DNA of 19,322 bases from Physocladia obscura (lineage: Eukaryota; Chytridiomycota; Chytridiomycetes; Chytridiales; Chytriomycetaceae): assembly GCA_027596945.1 (NCBI GenBank), contig JADGJH010000266.1:1-19322 (forward strand), in the 5' to 3' direction. The notes under the pieces are model-generated. The model was not told where the DNA came from. It saw nothing but the letters and a program-made list of their open reading frames with translations, and did not search any database. Below, in pieces: positions 8,425 to 17,955 of this stretch. Position 1 is the first letter of the stretch; each line of letters begins with the position of its first letter. A program made the position numbers and the translations under genes.

Positions 8425-9637
8425 AATCTCCTAAAATTATGCCTAAACTGTGGATATGATGTGGTTGAATCTAAACACTTCAAGCACAAAACAATGGAAG
8501 TGCATTTCCTGAACAGGGCGATTTGCTTCTGTTCCGGTATCATTTTGATTGGTACGCCAATAGACAATGCAAAACACGCTACTTTAAACATGTTTCAGAT
8601 TTGTAGCATCAAAAACTTCAGAATATATTGGAAAACTCAAGCTGTTTATTTACTGGCTATGAAGGACAGAATGGAAAAGGTTGATTTCAAGGCAAACAAA
8701 AGATGGTACAATGTAATTGGCTATATTAAGAAAGATATTCCCAGGAAACCAAAAACGGCTTGTCATAAATTTTGTGCATTTGACCCATGGGCTGGCAGAA
8801 ATTCCTATCAAAAAGATTCATCAAATCAAGAATACCATCTTTCAGTGGATGGTATATTGAACCTTTTTTGGGTGCTGGGAGTGTCTTTTTAGAAGTGAGA
8901 CCACAAAAAATAATTCTCAACAACATAAACCCATATCTGCTTTTAGTATTTTACTGTTTGAGGAATTTTTTTGACCAGTTCATGTCTGAACCCAAGCCAA
9001 TCAGTATGCATGACAGCAATATTGATTTATTCACTAAAGTTCTTGTAAAAATCAATGCATGTGCAAAATCTCTTAATATTCCAGTCAACTTTCAATTTTC
9101 AAACAAATGTGATCTAAGTTCTGCAGCAATTCAAGCATCTCGCTTTTTCTTTTTGCTCAAACGTTGTTCAATGGAAGTATAACAACACTTGAAAATGGAA
9201 AAATTGCATGCATTTATGTAAGTGATTGACAGCATTTGGCCTTGTTTAATGAATCACTGTTGAATGTCCACAATTACTTGGAATCTGTAGACATAAAATT
9301 TTTTCACAGTGACTACACTCAAATGTTGAAATTATGTCAGAATGGCAACTTTATTTTTTTTGATCCACTGTATTTTGACTGTAAAATGAAGAACACTACT
9401 TCAGCATACAAAAAGTCCAGCATTTTTCAAAAACAAGATCACCAAAAGATTCTCCAAAAAATGCATCAGTTAAAAACTCATGGAGTGACTTGCACAATGA
9501 CAAATTCAAAAAACCAGGATTTGATAAATCAATGTAATGCATTGAACCTGAACATTGCTATTTTGGAAAATGTGAGAGGCTGGGGCCAAAGATTTGGATT
9601 GAAATTTCACAACAATGTTTTCACTACAAACTATTAG
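8425..9637 (+). pseudogene. D12-class (Dam-like) DNA N6-adenine methyltransferase, frameshifted
   Basis: Resembles D12/Dam-type enzymes that methylate adenine in DNA using S-adenosylmethionine. An upstream part (8425-8786; LCLNCGYDVVESKHFKHKTM) with a CxxC pair runs into PWAGR near 8787, the relic of the family's kWaGGK SAM loop. A frameshift there continues in another frame: WYIEPFLGAGSVFLEVRP (motif I), then ILNNINPYLL. Near 9165-9175 a second shift separates ASRFFFLLKRC from the expected FNG signature (FNGSITTLENGK in the next frame). The 3' part (9236-9637) holds FIFFDPLYFD in place of the catalytic DPPY, a Tyr/Phe/Gln region (YKKSSIFQKQDHQKIL) and the end FTTNY. The Pro-to-Leu change (codon 9368-9370) and the frameshifts argue against activity. 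The CxxC extension is not usual for Dam. Confidence 0.82.
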
Positions 9638-9654
9638 AATTCTTAGTTGTTAAC

Positions 9655-9660
9655 AATAAA
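9655..9660 (+). terminator. poly(A) signal AATAAA
   Basis: An exact AATAAA lies about 18 bp after the methyltransferase stop codon. This is the right place for the 3' end of a eukaryotic-type mRNA from the element. Confidence 0.45.
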
Positions 9661-9913
9661 AGGCATTTTTGATACTTGAGAAATTATATTGATTGTTTTT
9701 TGCTAAAAAAAAAATAGCATACCCAGGCAAAAAACATTTCTGCAAATTTTAAAGTAATAAAGTTTTAATTGATGTTAGGTTTTGGAAAAAAAAGCACTAA
9801 GATTGATCCAAGTCAAAATATGGTGAAAAATCAAGAGAAAAGCAATTACAATTAACATAAACAAGAGTGTTTAATTTTTTTTTAGTGGGTTATTAGATAT
9901 GTTGATAAAATCT

Positions 9914-11150
9914 CAAGAATAACTCTTGAATAAAATTTATTATCAAGAATTTATGTTTTTTGGAAGGGATAGAATTTATCAATTTCTTTCTGAAAAATAT
10001 CCAAATGATCACCTGTCGCAACGAGATGTTATGGAATGGCTGAAACTGCAACAAGTTTGGCAAATCCACCACCAAGGCTTTCAACAACCTCAGTGCAAAC
10101 AACCAAACCTTTAAGATATTTTTGAGTTGATCTTACAGGTCCCTTACCACGAGATCAAGGTTTTAATTACATTTTTGGATTAATTGACATTCACACAAAA
10201 ATGTTGTACATGTCACCTTTAAAAACAAAAACAGCATTTTCAACAGCAAATGTACTGCAAAAAATAATTGAAAGCAATAATTTAAAAATTGGTGTTATTC
10301 AATCTGATAATGGATCTGAATTTTTTGGAGAATTTCAGTAATTATTGGTTGAAGAAAGCATTATACAAGTCTTTTCTCAATCAGGTTTGCCTTAGAACAA
10401 TGGGGTAATTGAACAAAGTTGGGACCCAATAAAGTAAATCCTTTACAAATACCAAATGCATATTGGACAGCAGATTTGAGTTGACATTTTACCAAAGTTG
10501 ATTGCAACAACAATACCCTTCATACTTTGACAAACACAATCCTGATGACGGCAAGTACTGGTTTAGTTAAAGTTTTTTGGAAAAAAACAGATCATTCAAA
10601 TTCAGTAGACAAAGTTACACTTTAAATTGGAAATTCTGTTCAAATTTGAATTAAAAGCAACTCTTCATTTGATAAAGCAAAGCAGTTTTTTTCCAGTGAA
10701 ATATACACTATAAAGCAAGTATCTTTAGGAAATGAAAAAAGACTCACAAGTTACAAACTTGAAAAGGATGGCAAAGAAATTTCAGGCGTTTTTAACATTA
10801 CAGATATCCTTTTATCTGAAAAATCTGTTGGTCATGTTCCAATAATGAAACCAGCAATTAAAATACGAGGTCAAGTTGAAATTGACAGATTACTTGAAGG
10901 ACAGCAGTCAATGTTGAACGATAAAGAAAAACAAACACAAATACAATTGGCACCAGAACAAGAACTAATTCCGAGTCATTTGCCTGTTTACAATCACTGG
11001 TTAAATACTGTAAGTGATTCAATTTCTCCAAAAATGCAACTTTGTCAGTTTCTGAAAATGTTTGAATTTAAATTATTCAGTGCCCTGCAAAACAACTCAA
11101 CTATTATTTATAAATTGATAAACCATTTCCACGACCACAGAATGGAGTAA
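9914..11150 (+). pseudogene. rve (DDE) integrase with chromodomain-like tail, Maverick/Polinton type, stops in frame
   Basis: A retroviral-type integrase that would insert double-stranded DNA ends into the genome. The N-terminal part (FFGRDRIYQFLSEKYPNDHL, then VMEWLKLQQVWQIH) is typical of integrases from large DNA transposons. The core follows in another frame: VDLTGPLPRDQGFNYIFGLI, VIQSDNGSEFFGEF, NNGVIEQSWDPIK. The triad is intact: Asp 10129-10131, Asp 10306-10308, Glu 10411-10413, with 34 codons between the last two. The core is interrupted by TAA 10339, TAG 10393, TAA 10435, TGA 10477 and others. About 10610-10815 matches the C-terminal SH3/chromo-like region (FFSSEIYTIKQ, SYKLEKDGKEISGVFNITDI). 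The frame then stays open to 11150 with a hydrophilic extension of unknown role. The overall order resembles Polinton c-integrases. It was inactive as a single protein at the time of sampling. Confidence 0.85.
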
Positions 11151-11466
11151 TGAGATCTGTACCAGATATCAAATGCTATTTTGAAACATTGAAGCCTCAA
11201 AACCTGCGTAAGTTGCAAAATTTAACTAAACAATAAATCCTTATTATAATTTTCATTCACCTCATATTTCCAGATGCAATTTCCAAGAAGGGTACTACGT
11301 AAAATAGACATCTTCAATTACTTACATTTGATGTAAGATGGTTTAGAAATACAGTATGGACGACGACAGTCGATTTGATTTGTCATGGGATGCTTTTTGC
11401 GGTGATGCTGGCAAATGGCGCAGTTTTGAACCACCAAATTTCGATTTGGTGCTGGAACCACAATAA
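11105..11466 (+). CDS. 3' exons following the integrase, unknown C-terminal domain
   Basis: From about 11118 a frame shifted relative to the integrase tail reads KPFPRPQNGVMRSVPDIKCY, then LKPQNL. It joins in phase over a 66-nt intron (11208-11273; GTAAGT donor, TTTAACTAAAC branch, TTTCCAG acceptor) to a 25-nt exon (11274-11298). A second intron (11299-11354; acceptor AATACAG) leads in phase to exon 11355-11466 (MDDDSRFDLSWDAFCGDAGK, then FEPPNFDLVLEPQ), ending at TAA 11464-11466. Two consecutive phase-consistent introns make this reading strand-specific. Whether it is the end of the integrase transcript or of a separate small gene is open. No family is recognised. Confidence 0.5.
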
Positions 11467-11659
11467 TGTCTTGTAAATGTAGGAAATGTATTTTTTTTTT
11501 ATTTTGTAAATTACAAATTTATTTTTATTCATCACATGCATTACACATGGTCATTTTTCTTGGTTGTCAGTCATTTTGAAAGATTCACTCAATTATTGGA
11601 AAAATAGAAAAGTAAGTCATGAAAAGTTGAACTCATAGCTCACCACCACAATCACAGAA
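11467..11659. other. AT-rich right flank of the accessory block
   Basis: T-rich sequence with no gene of its own. A possible intron (donor GTAAGT at about 11611, acceptor ATCACAG at about 11656) may belong to the next gene. I looked for terminal repeats or target duplications of the element here and found none by eye. Confidence 0.3.
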
Positions 11660-12119
11660 TACACTCACAAAATTATTGTGCTGCTGTTGATAATTGGCCT
11701 TCCATCATATCCATTATTTTCGTTCCAAAATATTTGTGGCATTGATAGCAAGACCAACCATTAGTTTATATTGGTCGACTTCAAGCAGTACTATTTTAGC
11801 TAGTATGAGATGCTTGCGAGCAATCCTCTTTCGCCATTTATTGCACATTCCACAAACGAACAAAACAAACCCTTTAATCCGGTAGCGGCTCTTGTTGATC
11901 GCATCTATCACAGCATTGACGCACAGCTTTCTTTCGACGATCTTTCGTCCAATGCCGCCGGTTACGTTGGCTTGCTGACACAATATCAGCAATTTCATCG
12001 ATGCTAATGAGGATAATGAGCTTCTAATCGCACTTGATGCTAAAAAGTTTGACAGCGACATGAATAAGGCCGCATGGAACATCACCTCGAAATACAACGG
12101 AATGTTGTTCAGTGCGCGT
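11660..12119 (+). CDS. possible secreted or membrane protein gene, structure unresolved
   Basis: The composition changes here to host-like, more GC-rich sequence. A plus frame near 11660-11760 has a strong hydrophobic run (KIIVLLLLIIGLPSYPLFSF) like a signal peptide. It is followed by hydrophilic coding-like sequence at about 11801-12005 (ASNPLSPFIAHSTNEQNKPF, then AALVDRIYHSIDAQLSFDDL). In another frame it continues to TGA 12117-12119 (NFIDANEDNELLIALDAKKF, then MNKAAWNITSKYNGMLF). The three parts cannot be joined in phase with splice sites I trust. The opposite strand is also open (127 codons) but is Leu/Ser/Ile-rich in the way antisense of acidic sequence is. I favour the plus strand, with low confidence, and recognise no family. 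Confidence 0.35.
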
Positions 12120-12641
12120 TGACTCGCAGCGTTTTAAATGCATAGCTCCGCCTATCCGATAGCTCGAAATATTAATATGCAGGGTGCTATTGGAACAGAG
12201 TGGGTGGTAGTTCGACATTTAAATTTTCAGAATTTTTCAGAAACTTGACATATGCATGAACTGAACTGCAAGCTTATTGATACCACTGTAGCAGCGTCCG
12301 GAGTCAGTTTTTTAGCACGTTAAGTTTTACGCCGTTCAGTGAAATGGTAAATACCCGCGGCTCAATCTATCCACCTATGCACCAGTACAGCATCAGATAG
12401 CGCGGACAAACTTCTTCTCGCTCTCTCATCCTCTTACGCGCGTAAGATCTCCTTTACATCGTACTGCTGTCGGTCTTGCGAAACTGTGTGATTGAGCGAA
12501 CAGTAAAATCTTGGCATTGCTGATGGATTCGATTTCACTAATACAGTCACACTGCACAGAGATTTGCGCACGCTGCAATCCGCAGTCGCAGTAAACAGAT
12601 GACTTGTAATTTGCTGGGAGCGATTTTTTCACTGGAGTACA
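12120..12641. other. upstream region of EPL1, host-like, no certain gene
   Basis: Moderately GC-rich sequence with several short open frames on both strands but no recognisable protein and no consistent splice sites. It probably holds regulatory DNA of EPL1 and the 3' flank of the preceding gene. Confidence 0.3.
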
Positions 12642-13035
12642 CATGTTCCAAACAAAGGAAGTACAAAAAAAAAATTTTCATAAGGAATTTGTGTTTATCA
12701 GTCCTTTCACTATGAAAAAAGAAAGTACTGATGCATCCCAAAACCAACAAGTGCAAGATTCGAAGAGGCAAAAGAGAACGAATTATGGATGTTTTCAGAG
12801 AGTAAAGAACAAAGAGTAGGAAAGAATGGAAACAGAAAGGGAGCGCCCGGAAAATTTTCGGCAGACACGTGAATTTTGGGTTATCCACAACCAGAGTACC
12901 CAACCAAAAACTCCGCCAAAACTTGCTCCAAACCTCCGGAGGCCATCGCAAATCAACCAGCTGCCACTACAGGACCACAGAGCCCCAAAGGACGACCCTC
13001 AAATCAGCGTTTTTGCGTTTTTTTTCTTTTTTTAA
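12642..13035 (+). CDS. possible upstream ORF / leader exon before EPL1
   Basis: One plus frame is open in two blocks separated by a single TAG (about 12819): MFQTKEVQKKNFHKEFVFIS..., then from 12826 METERERPENFRQTREFWVI and a Pro/Gln-rich stretch, ending in Phe codons from a T run. The amino-acid make-up is hydrophilic and plausible. It could be a small gene, an upstream ORF or a 5' exon. EPL1 itself is preceded by an in-frame TGA just before its ATG, so this is not simply an N-terminal extension of EPL1. Confidence 0.25.
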
Positions 13036-13062
13036 ATACCACTTCCGTTGTGACAATATCAT

Positions 13063-16000
13063 ATGGCTCTGCGCTCTCGCAAAGTGGATTTCAAGCGGCG
13101 TCTATGTGTACTGCGTTATTCAGAGTGTTTGGACCTTGACGAGACGGTTTCATTGGGCCGCGGCATCCCAAACACAATCAAAACGGGTGTTGATAAGGAG
13201 GAAGAAGATGTGAGTCATCGCAAATCTCCAACCCACTTACAAGAAAAAAAATCAACTTCCTCTTTAAACTGTTGTTATTCAATAAATTCAATTTAATGTG
13301 TTAAGGAACATCACTTGCAAGCCGCTCTGAATGCAAACCAGGCTGGTGTCGAAAAAAGCACTACAATGATCCCGACTCCAGATGCTTCACAGCCTTTTCC
13401 CGAATATGAAAAATTCTACGCACGCACTTATCAAGTCCCTAAGGCTTACGTCAAGTTTAGTGCCCAAATGGATGATTATGTTGGCTGTCCATACTGCCTG
13501 GATGAAATTGATGACGCGTTTCTAGCAAACTGGAAGTCCTCCGAAGCTCTTGAAGAAATTCCAAGTGATGATCTATTTGAGATTTATATGTACACGTTTG
13601 AACGCTTTGGGGGTGAAAGAGTAAATAATTTCTCTTCATTTTTTTTTTCTTTCTTCAATTATTTTTTTAAATAAATATAGCTACATGTAGCAGACGTTCC
13701 CACCTTGGATGAAACGAGCGGATTCTTTGAACAGAACGAACCGCTGCTTCTTTCGACTTCTATCATCAATTTTGAAAAGATATTCCATCATTGGGTTCAC
13801 CGACGATATGTAACACAACGCCACCCAGTCACCAACATGACGCCAGGCCGTCCAATCGCAGCCCCACTACGCGTAGATGACATTTCTACAAATCTCAAGC
13901 AAGATGACAGCGATCCGTATATTTGCTTCCGAAAGCGTGAAATCCGGTCACAGCGGAAACACACTAAACGTGTTGACCTTGTGAGTCTCGACAAGTTAAG
14001 AAAATTGCATGCGGATCTTGTGGCTGCACGTAATCTTTTTGAAGACGTTGGGTCGCGCGAGGAGGTACGTCGGCAGCTTTTGACAATGGACACTGCGTTC
14101 TTTGAGAAAAGAACTTTGGTGAGGAAATTGAAGAAGGCGTTTGGAGTCCTGGATACAGATGAAAATAAAAAGAAGAAAAGTAGGCGTACTGCAGAGGATT
14201 CTAGGTGTGTTTTTTTCTCTTTTTTTCTTTTTTTTTTCTTCTTTGTCTTTTAGTTAATGATTTATTTAATGCCCATTCTTTTACAAAGACCGTCTTCAAT
14301 TAAAATTAAGATTCGCAACCCAAGTACAGAGCTTTTGGATATCAAGTCACCTGCGGATTCTGTGTCCGAGGAAACAAGGATCGCGGATCAAGTCAGACGA
14401 CGGAAGGCTGATGATGAAGTGGCTGGATTTATAGATTTAACTGAGGTACCTTGTTTGAAATAGCTAATTTTTTCATTTCACGATCAACGAACCATAATTT
14501 TTTCATCAGGATCCAGTCATTCCTCCGAATCGTCCGGGCTGCAAATTTTGGGAATCTGTTCTTCCAGCCACAATATTTTATGCTGGCGCTTCTCATCTTC
14601 CAACTCCCGAGCCCGATTTATCAGCAACTTCAATAAAAAAATTGGAGCATAACTTGTTTAATCATCAATGCATATTTCATGGTCGACGGAGAATTGGTCG
14701 TGGGGGGCGGTTGTGCTTTGACAGACGCTTTGATCTAGCGCAGGAAAAGCGTGAACCAACAGACGTAGAAAGCGAGCGATTGCAAAGTTGGAAATTTGAC
14801 TCACCCTTAGAACACGAATTTGGAGATACTGTTGTTGAAATGGAAGACACCCTTCGGTAATTTTGGCTTGTTGGAGTTGATTGTTGATTTCGCAGCCTTA
14901 TTCAGTATGTTTTATTGTTATTTTAGAAACGTTGCATATCGGGCATTTTATTTATCACCGGTTGGCGACGACATTCAGAAATATCTCACAAAGCCAACAT
15001 ATCCCGATCATATTGCTCCCAAACCGACTGCGGACCCACTTGCAAACAAAGGACCAATTCCTGCTTACGAAGTCATACGAAATGCGTCGCAAGTTGCTGG
15101 TACTGACCCATTAGCAGCCAACGGAGCGACAACTGTAGCTGCCACAAAAAAGAAAACTGCACCAAAGGCACACAAAAAGCCACCTCCAATTCTCGATGAA
15201 CGCGCTCAAAAACTTAAAAATATGCTTGAGAGCAGCAGATCCCAGGCGCAGCAAGCTCAACTATTTAAAACGCAATTAAATGGCGCAGGAAATCCTACAA
15301 ACATACCCCAGCCAAACAATACCATAGCCACACCAGCCACTCCACTTCAAAACGGATCAAATGTAGGTGTTACTTCCGCCGTAACGCCTATCGCTGTTCC
15401 AGCAGGTTTAGGATCATTGTCACCAAACCCACCGACTTCAGGAAACTTGAATAGTGCAAACGTTACAACACCCGTTATTCTCAACAATAACAACAGTAAC
15501 AGCAATTCAAACGCACACACACAATTCAGTATGCTCCCACCCAACCAGCAGATAATGCTTCGACAGCAAGCGATGGCGATGATGTCAACGAATGGCCACA
15601 ACAGTATGCAGTTGCAACTACAGCAGCAGCTTTTTTTCCAACAACAGCAGCAACAACAGCAGCAACAGCAGCCACAACATCAACAGCAACAACAACCGAC
15701 CCCCACACAACTTCTAATGGCATTTCGGCAAATGCAGAACCAAGCATTGGCTGTTGGTGGAGTCCAGAACCTACCGCAATTGATGCAACAGCAGTACTAT
15801 TTAACCCACCAACGAATTCGTATGGTAATGGCGCAAGCGCAAATGAATGCAAATGCGAACAATGGCGGTATGGGAGCAGCTGGTGGCAATATGATAGCTG
15901 GAATGGCAGGAGCTGGTGGAAATGTCGGCGGCGGCGGTGGTGGTAGTAGTATGAGCTTTGGTACTGGTGGAATTGTGACACTGCCAAATGGTCAGACTGT

Positions 16001-16196
16001 CACAAGTCAGCAATTTATGGCGTATCAGTATCAGATGATGATAAAACAGAAGGCGGCGATGGCGGCGTATGACTTGAATGTTGCTGTTACTGCGGCCAAT
16101 GGAAATGGTGGTGGTAATGGGAATATTCAAGTTGCTGGAGTTACAAATGAAACAAATGGTGGCGGTTGCGAACAAAGCGCACTCTTACATAGTTAA
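13063..16196 (+). CDS. EPL1: Enhancer of polycomb-like protein 1 (NuA4 subunit), six exons
   Basis: EPL1 anchors the Esa1 module of the NuA4 histone H4/H2A acetyltransferase to nucleosomes and acts in transcription and DNA repair in the nucleus. Exons: 13063-13209, 13306-13620, 13681-14204, 14289-14445, 14510-14856, 14927-16196. They sum to 2760 nt (919 aa), and all five introns (60-96 nt) are GT-AG and in phase. The EPcA domain starts at the first Met (MALRSRKVDFKRRL), with GVDKEEED/EHHLQAAL split by intron 1, then MIPTPDA and FEKIFHHWVHRRYVTQRHPV. The second conserved block (DPYICFRKREIRSQRKHTKR with a helical basic stretch) lies near residue 235. The last exon is low complexity: Asn/Ser-, then Gln- (about residues 715-760), then Gly-rich. 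The start is fixed by homology and an upstream in-frame TGA. The gene appears intact. Confidence 0.93.
15610..15705 (+). repeat. CAG/CAA polyglutamine-coding tract
   Basis: A mixed CAA/CAG run codes for long glutamine stretches (QQQQQQQQQQQ with Pro/His interruptions) in the EPL1 C-terminal region. A GGT/GGC glycine tract follows at about 15918-15950. The synonymous mixing suggests a coding tract kept as protein and not a recent CAG expansion. Confidence 0.85.
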
Positions 16197-16391
16197 ATTT
16201 GGGTGTGGATGTCTGTGTGTTTGTATTAAAGATAAAGATAGTAGTTTTTAATTCTTTGAGCATAATTAAGTCTAGAATTAACAACTGTTGTTTGGCTGAC
16301 ACTGAATTTGAGACGAAGCAAAGTGCGCAAAATATTCCAATTTGAGAAATTAAAATAGATCAAAAACGTTAAAAACAAAACACTAACACGA

Positions 16392-17663
16392 ATGGGCGAG
16401 CCAGAGCCAAACAAGCTTCCAATATTAACGGCATTGACAAAAAAACTGATTCCGTAAGTATAATGAGGAATTACTGAGTTTGGAGGGACTTTTGGAAACA
16501 AGTCAAAACAAATCGCTTACAAAACACACTCACAGCCAGCAAGCAGCGGACATTACCGTGCGCTGGGCTCGCCGAACATTACTCGCAATCGTAATCGCAT
16601 CGTTTTTGTCTGCGCTTTGCGAGATTTGGATCATGATTAACGAGCACACCACCCAAACAGAACTGGTTGCTGCTCTTGATTCGCTGTCAGGATGGAACGA
16701 AACACTGTCTTCAAACACTACTGATGCAATCAACAATGCAGATTCAAACTTGAGAGTTGGTCTGACTTATCATGCCGTATTCCTAGCCTCAATTGTCTTT
16801 TGGCTGGGTGTAACATGGGACGCACTCTTGAATCAGAACATTATGCAAGTTATTTCCATCAACGCTTATAATTTTGGCCTGCTTGTTTATTCGGCAACGC
16901 AAATTGTGCAAACTCGTAAAGACACTGCCCTTTTGGGTCCAGTTCTTCCGGAAAACATTACTGACGACACAAATACTGGTGGCTTCTTGGCTGCCCAAAT
17001 TGTACTGCCTGTCATTATTGGTGTCTTTATTCCGATATTCGCCTATCTCACCTACAGACTGCGGCTTGAATTCGGCTGGAGACAATACCGTATCAGCGGT
17101 GGCGATATTAAAATGAGAAGCATTTTTTTCGCATATGACGTCTTGCTGCTTTTGCTTAAGTTTTCTTTGTTTTTTGTTGCGGGCTTCACAGTTTTGGATT
17201 TGGTAAGATCTTGACTTATGTACGCCTAAAAAACGAGCTTAAGATTAATCAGGTTTTGACTTCGGTTTCTGTAAACGGAACAATTCTTATTCCGATTTTC
17301 GGTGTTTTGGTGGCACTAATTCTAACCGGAGCCGGATATTACGGTATACGTCGTGAAATTTCATCATACATGACGATATATATCATTGGCTGCTTGCTTG
17401 TAATTGGCTACCTGATTCAACGTGTGGATAAGGCTTTCAAGGATAGCGCATCAAATACAGCAACTTCAATCAGCGATTTCAGCCGCGTACAAATTCCGTT
17501 TGTACTATACGCTGTGATTGGTGGATGTTTGTTACTGGGATCTGTTATATATGGGACTATTTGTTGGCGCAATTTTGGGAAGGGATTGAAAAATGTATTG
17601 GACCAAGAGTTAAAAACCAAAGTCGAAGGATATGTTCCTGAAGTTATTGATTTGGAAAATTGA
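16392..17663 (+). CDS. UPF0658-family Golgi apparatus membrane protein
   Basis: Fungal polytopic membrane protein of the UPF0658 group, located in the Golgi in yeast, molecular role unknown. Exon 2 (16536-17202) and exon 3 (17253-17663) are joined in phase by a 50-nt GT-AG intron. About eight membrane segments can be read (LLAIVIASFLSALCEIWIMI; VFLASIVFWLGVTW; ... FVLYAVIGGCLLLGSVIYG). Family marks include YHAVFLAS..F.LGV..DAL, EFGWRQYRISGGDIKMR followed by LLLLLKFSLFFVAGF, and IPIFGVLVALILTGAGYYGI. The N-terminus is a problem. ATG 16392 (MGEPEPNKLPILTAL) before the intron 16453-16535 (GTAAGT/CTCACAG) needs one more A in the A run at 16439-16444 to be in frame. With it the product would be 379 aa. 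Without it the start must be a later ATG or another exon. Confidence 0.83.
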
Positions 17664-17955
17664 AATTTATTTCACCAAAAGATTCTTGTATATCAGTGTT
17701 ATTTAGTTTTTTAGTTCCTTATCGAACTTCATTGATTCGTTTTAACAGAACATGGAATTTTTATTGGCTTCTTTTGTTGTTTTAACAAATGTTTGCAATC
17801 AACGCACCAAAGCTCTAAAAAAAAAAGGAGATAATGGTGATGTTTGGAGCCTCCAAAATTTTTGAGGCTGTCTGTTTTTTGTTCAAAGAAATAAACTGGT
17901 GGCATTTAAGGGCTGCATCAAAAGTGGCATTCACTTGTTACATTTTGAAATTGAC
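17664..17955 (-). other. intergenic, with a short minus-strand open segment
   Basis: Downstream of UPF0658. On the minus strand, 17934-17815 gives a 39-codon protein-like frame (NATFDAALKCHQFISLNKKQ, then ASKILEAPNITIISF) ending in TAG. It leads out of repeat copy B in the same relative position as the small gene at 3693 does from copy A, but the peptides are not alike. It may be a decayed or different exon. No other feature is seen. Confidence 0.25.

Noticed and set aside
11313..11478. Minus-strand Cys-rich frame (NCAICQHHRKKHP, then IDCRRPYCIS) like a piggyBac C-terminal or zinc-binding domain
   Set aside because: The plus strand of the same DNA joins by two phase-exact introns to the upstream exons and ends in a proper stop. 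The minus frame has no start, no upstream transposase and no splice support.
11714..12097. 127-codon minus-strand ORF
   Set aside because: Leu/Ser/Ile-rich composition typical of the antisense of the acidic plus-strand sequence; no recognisable motif.
12547..12951. 134-codon minus-strand ORF rich in Phe/Leu
   Set aside because: Antisense shadow of a hydrophilic Glu/Lys/Gln-rich plus frame; no splice sites or domains.
15526..15987. Minus-strand ORFs opposite the EPL1 tail, rich in Val, Ala and His
   Set aside because: Complement of the CAG/GGT low-complexity coding repeats of EPL1.
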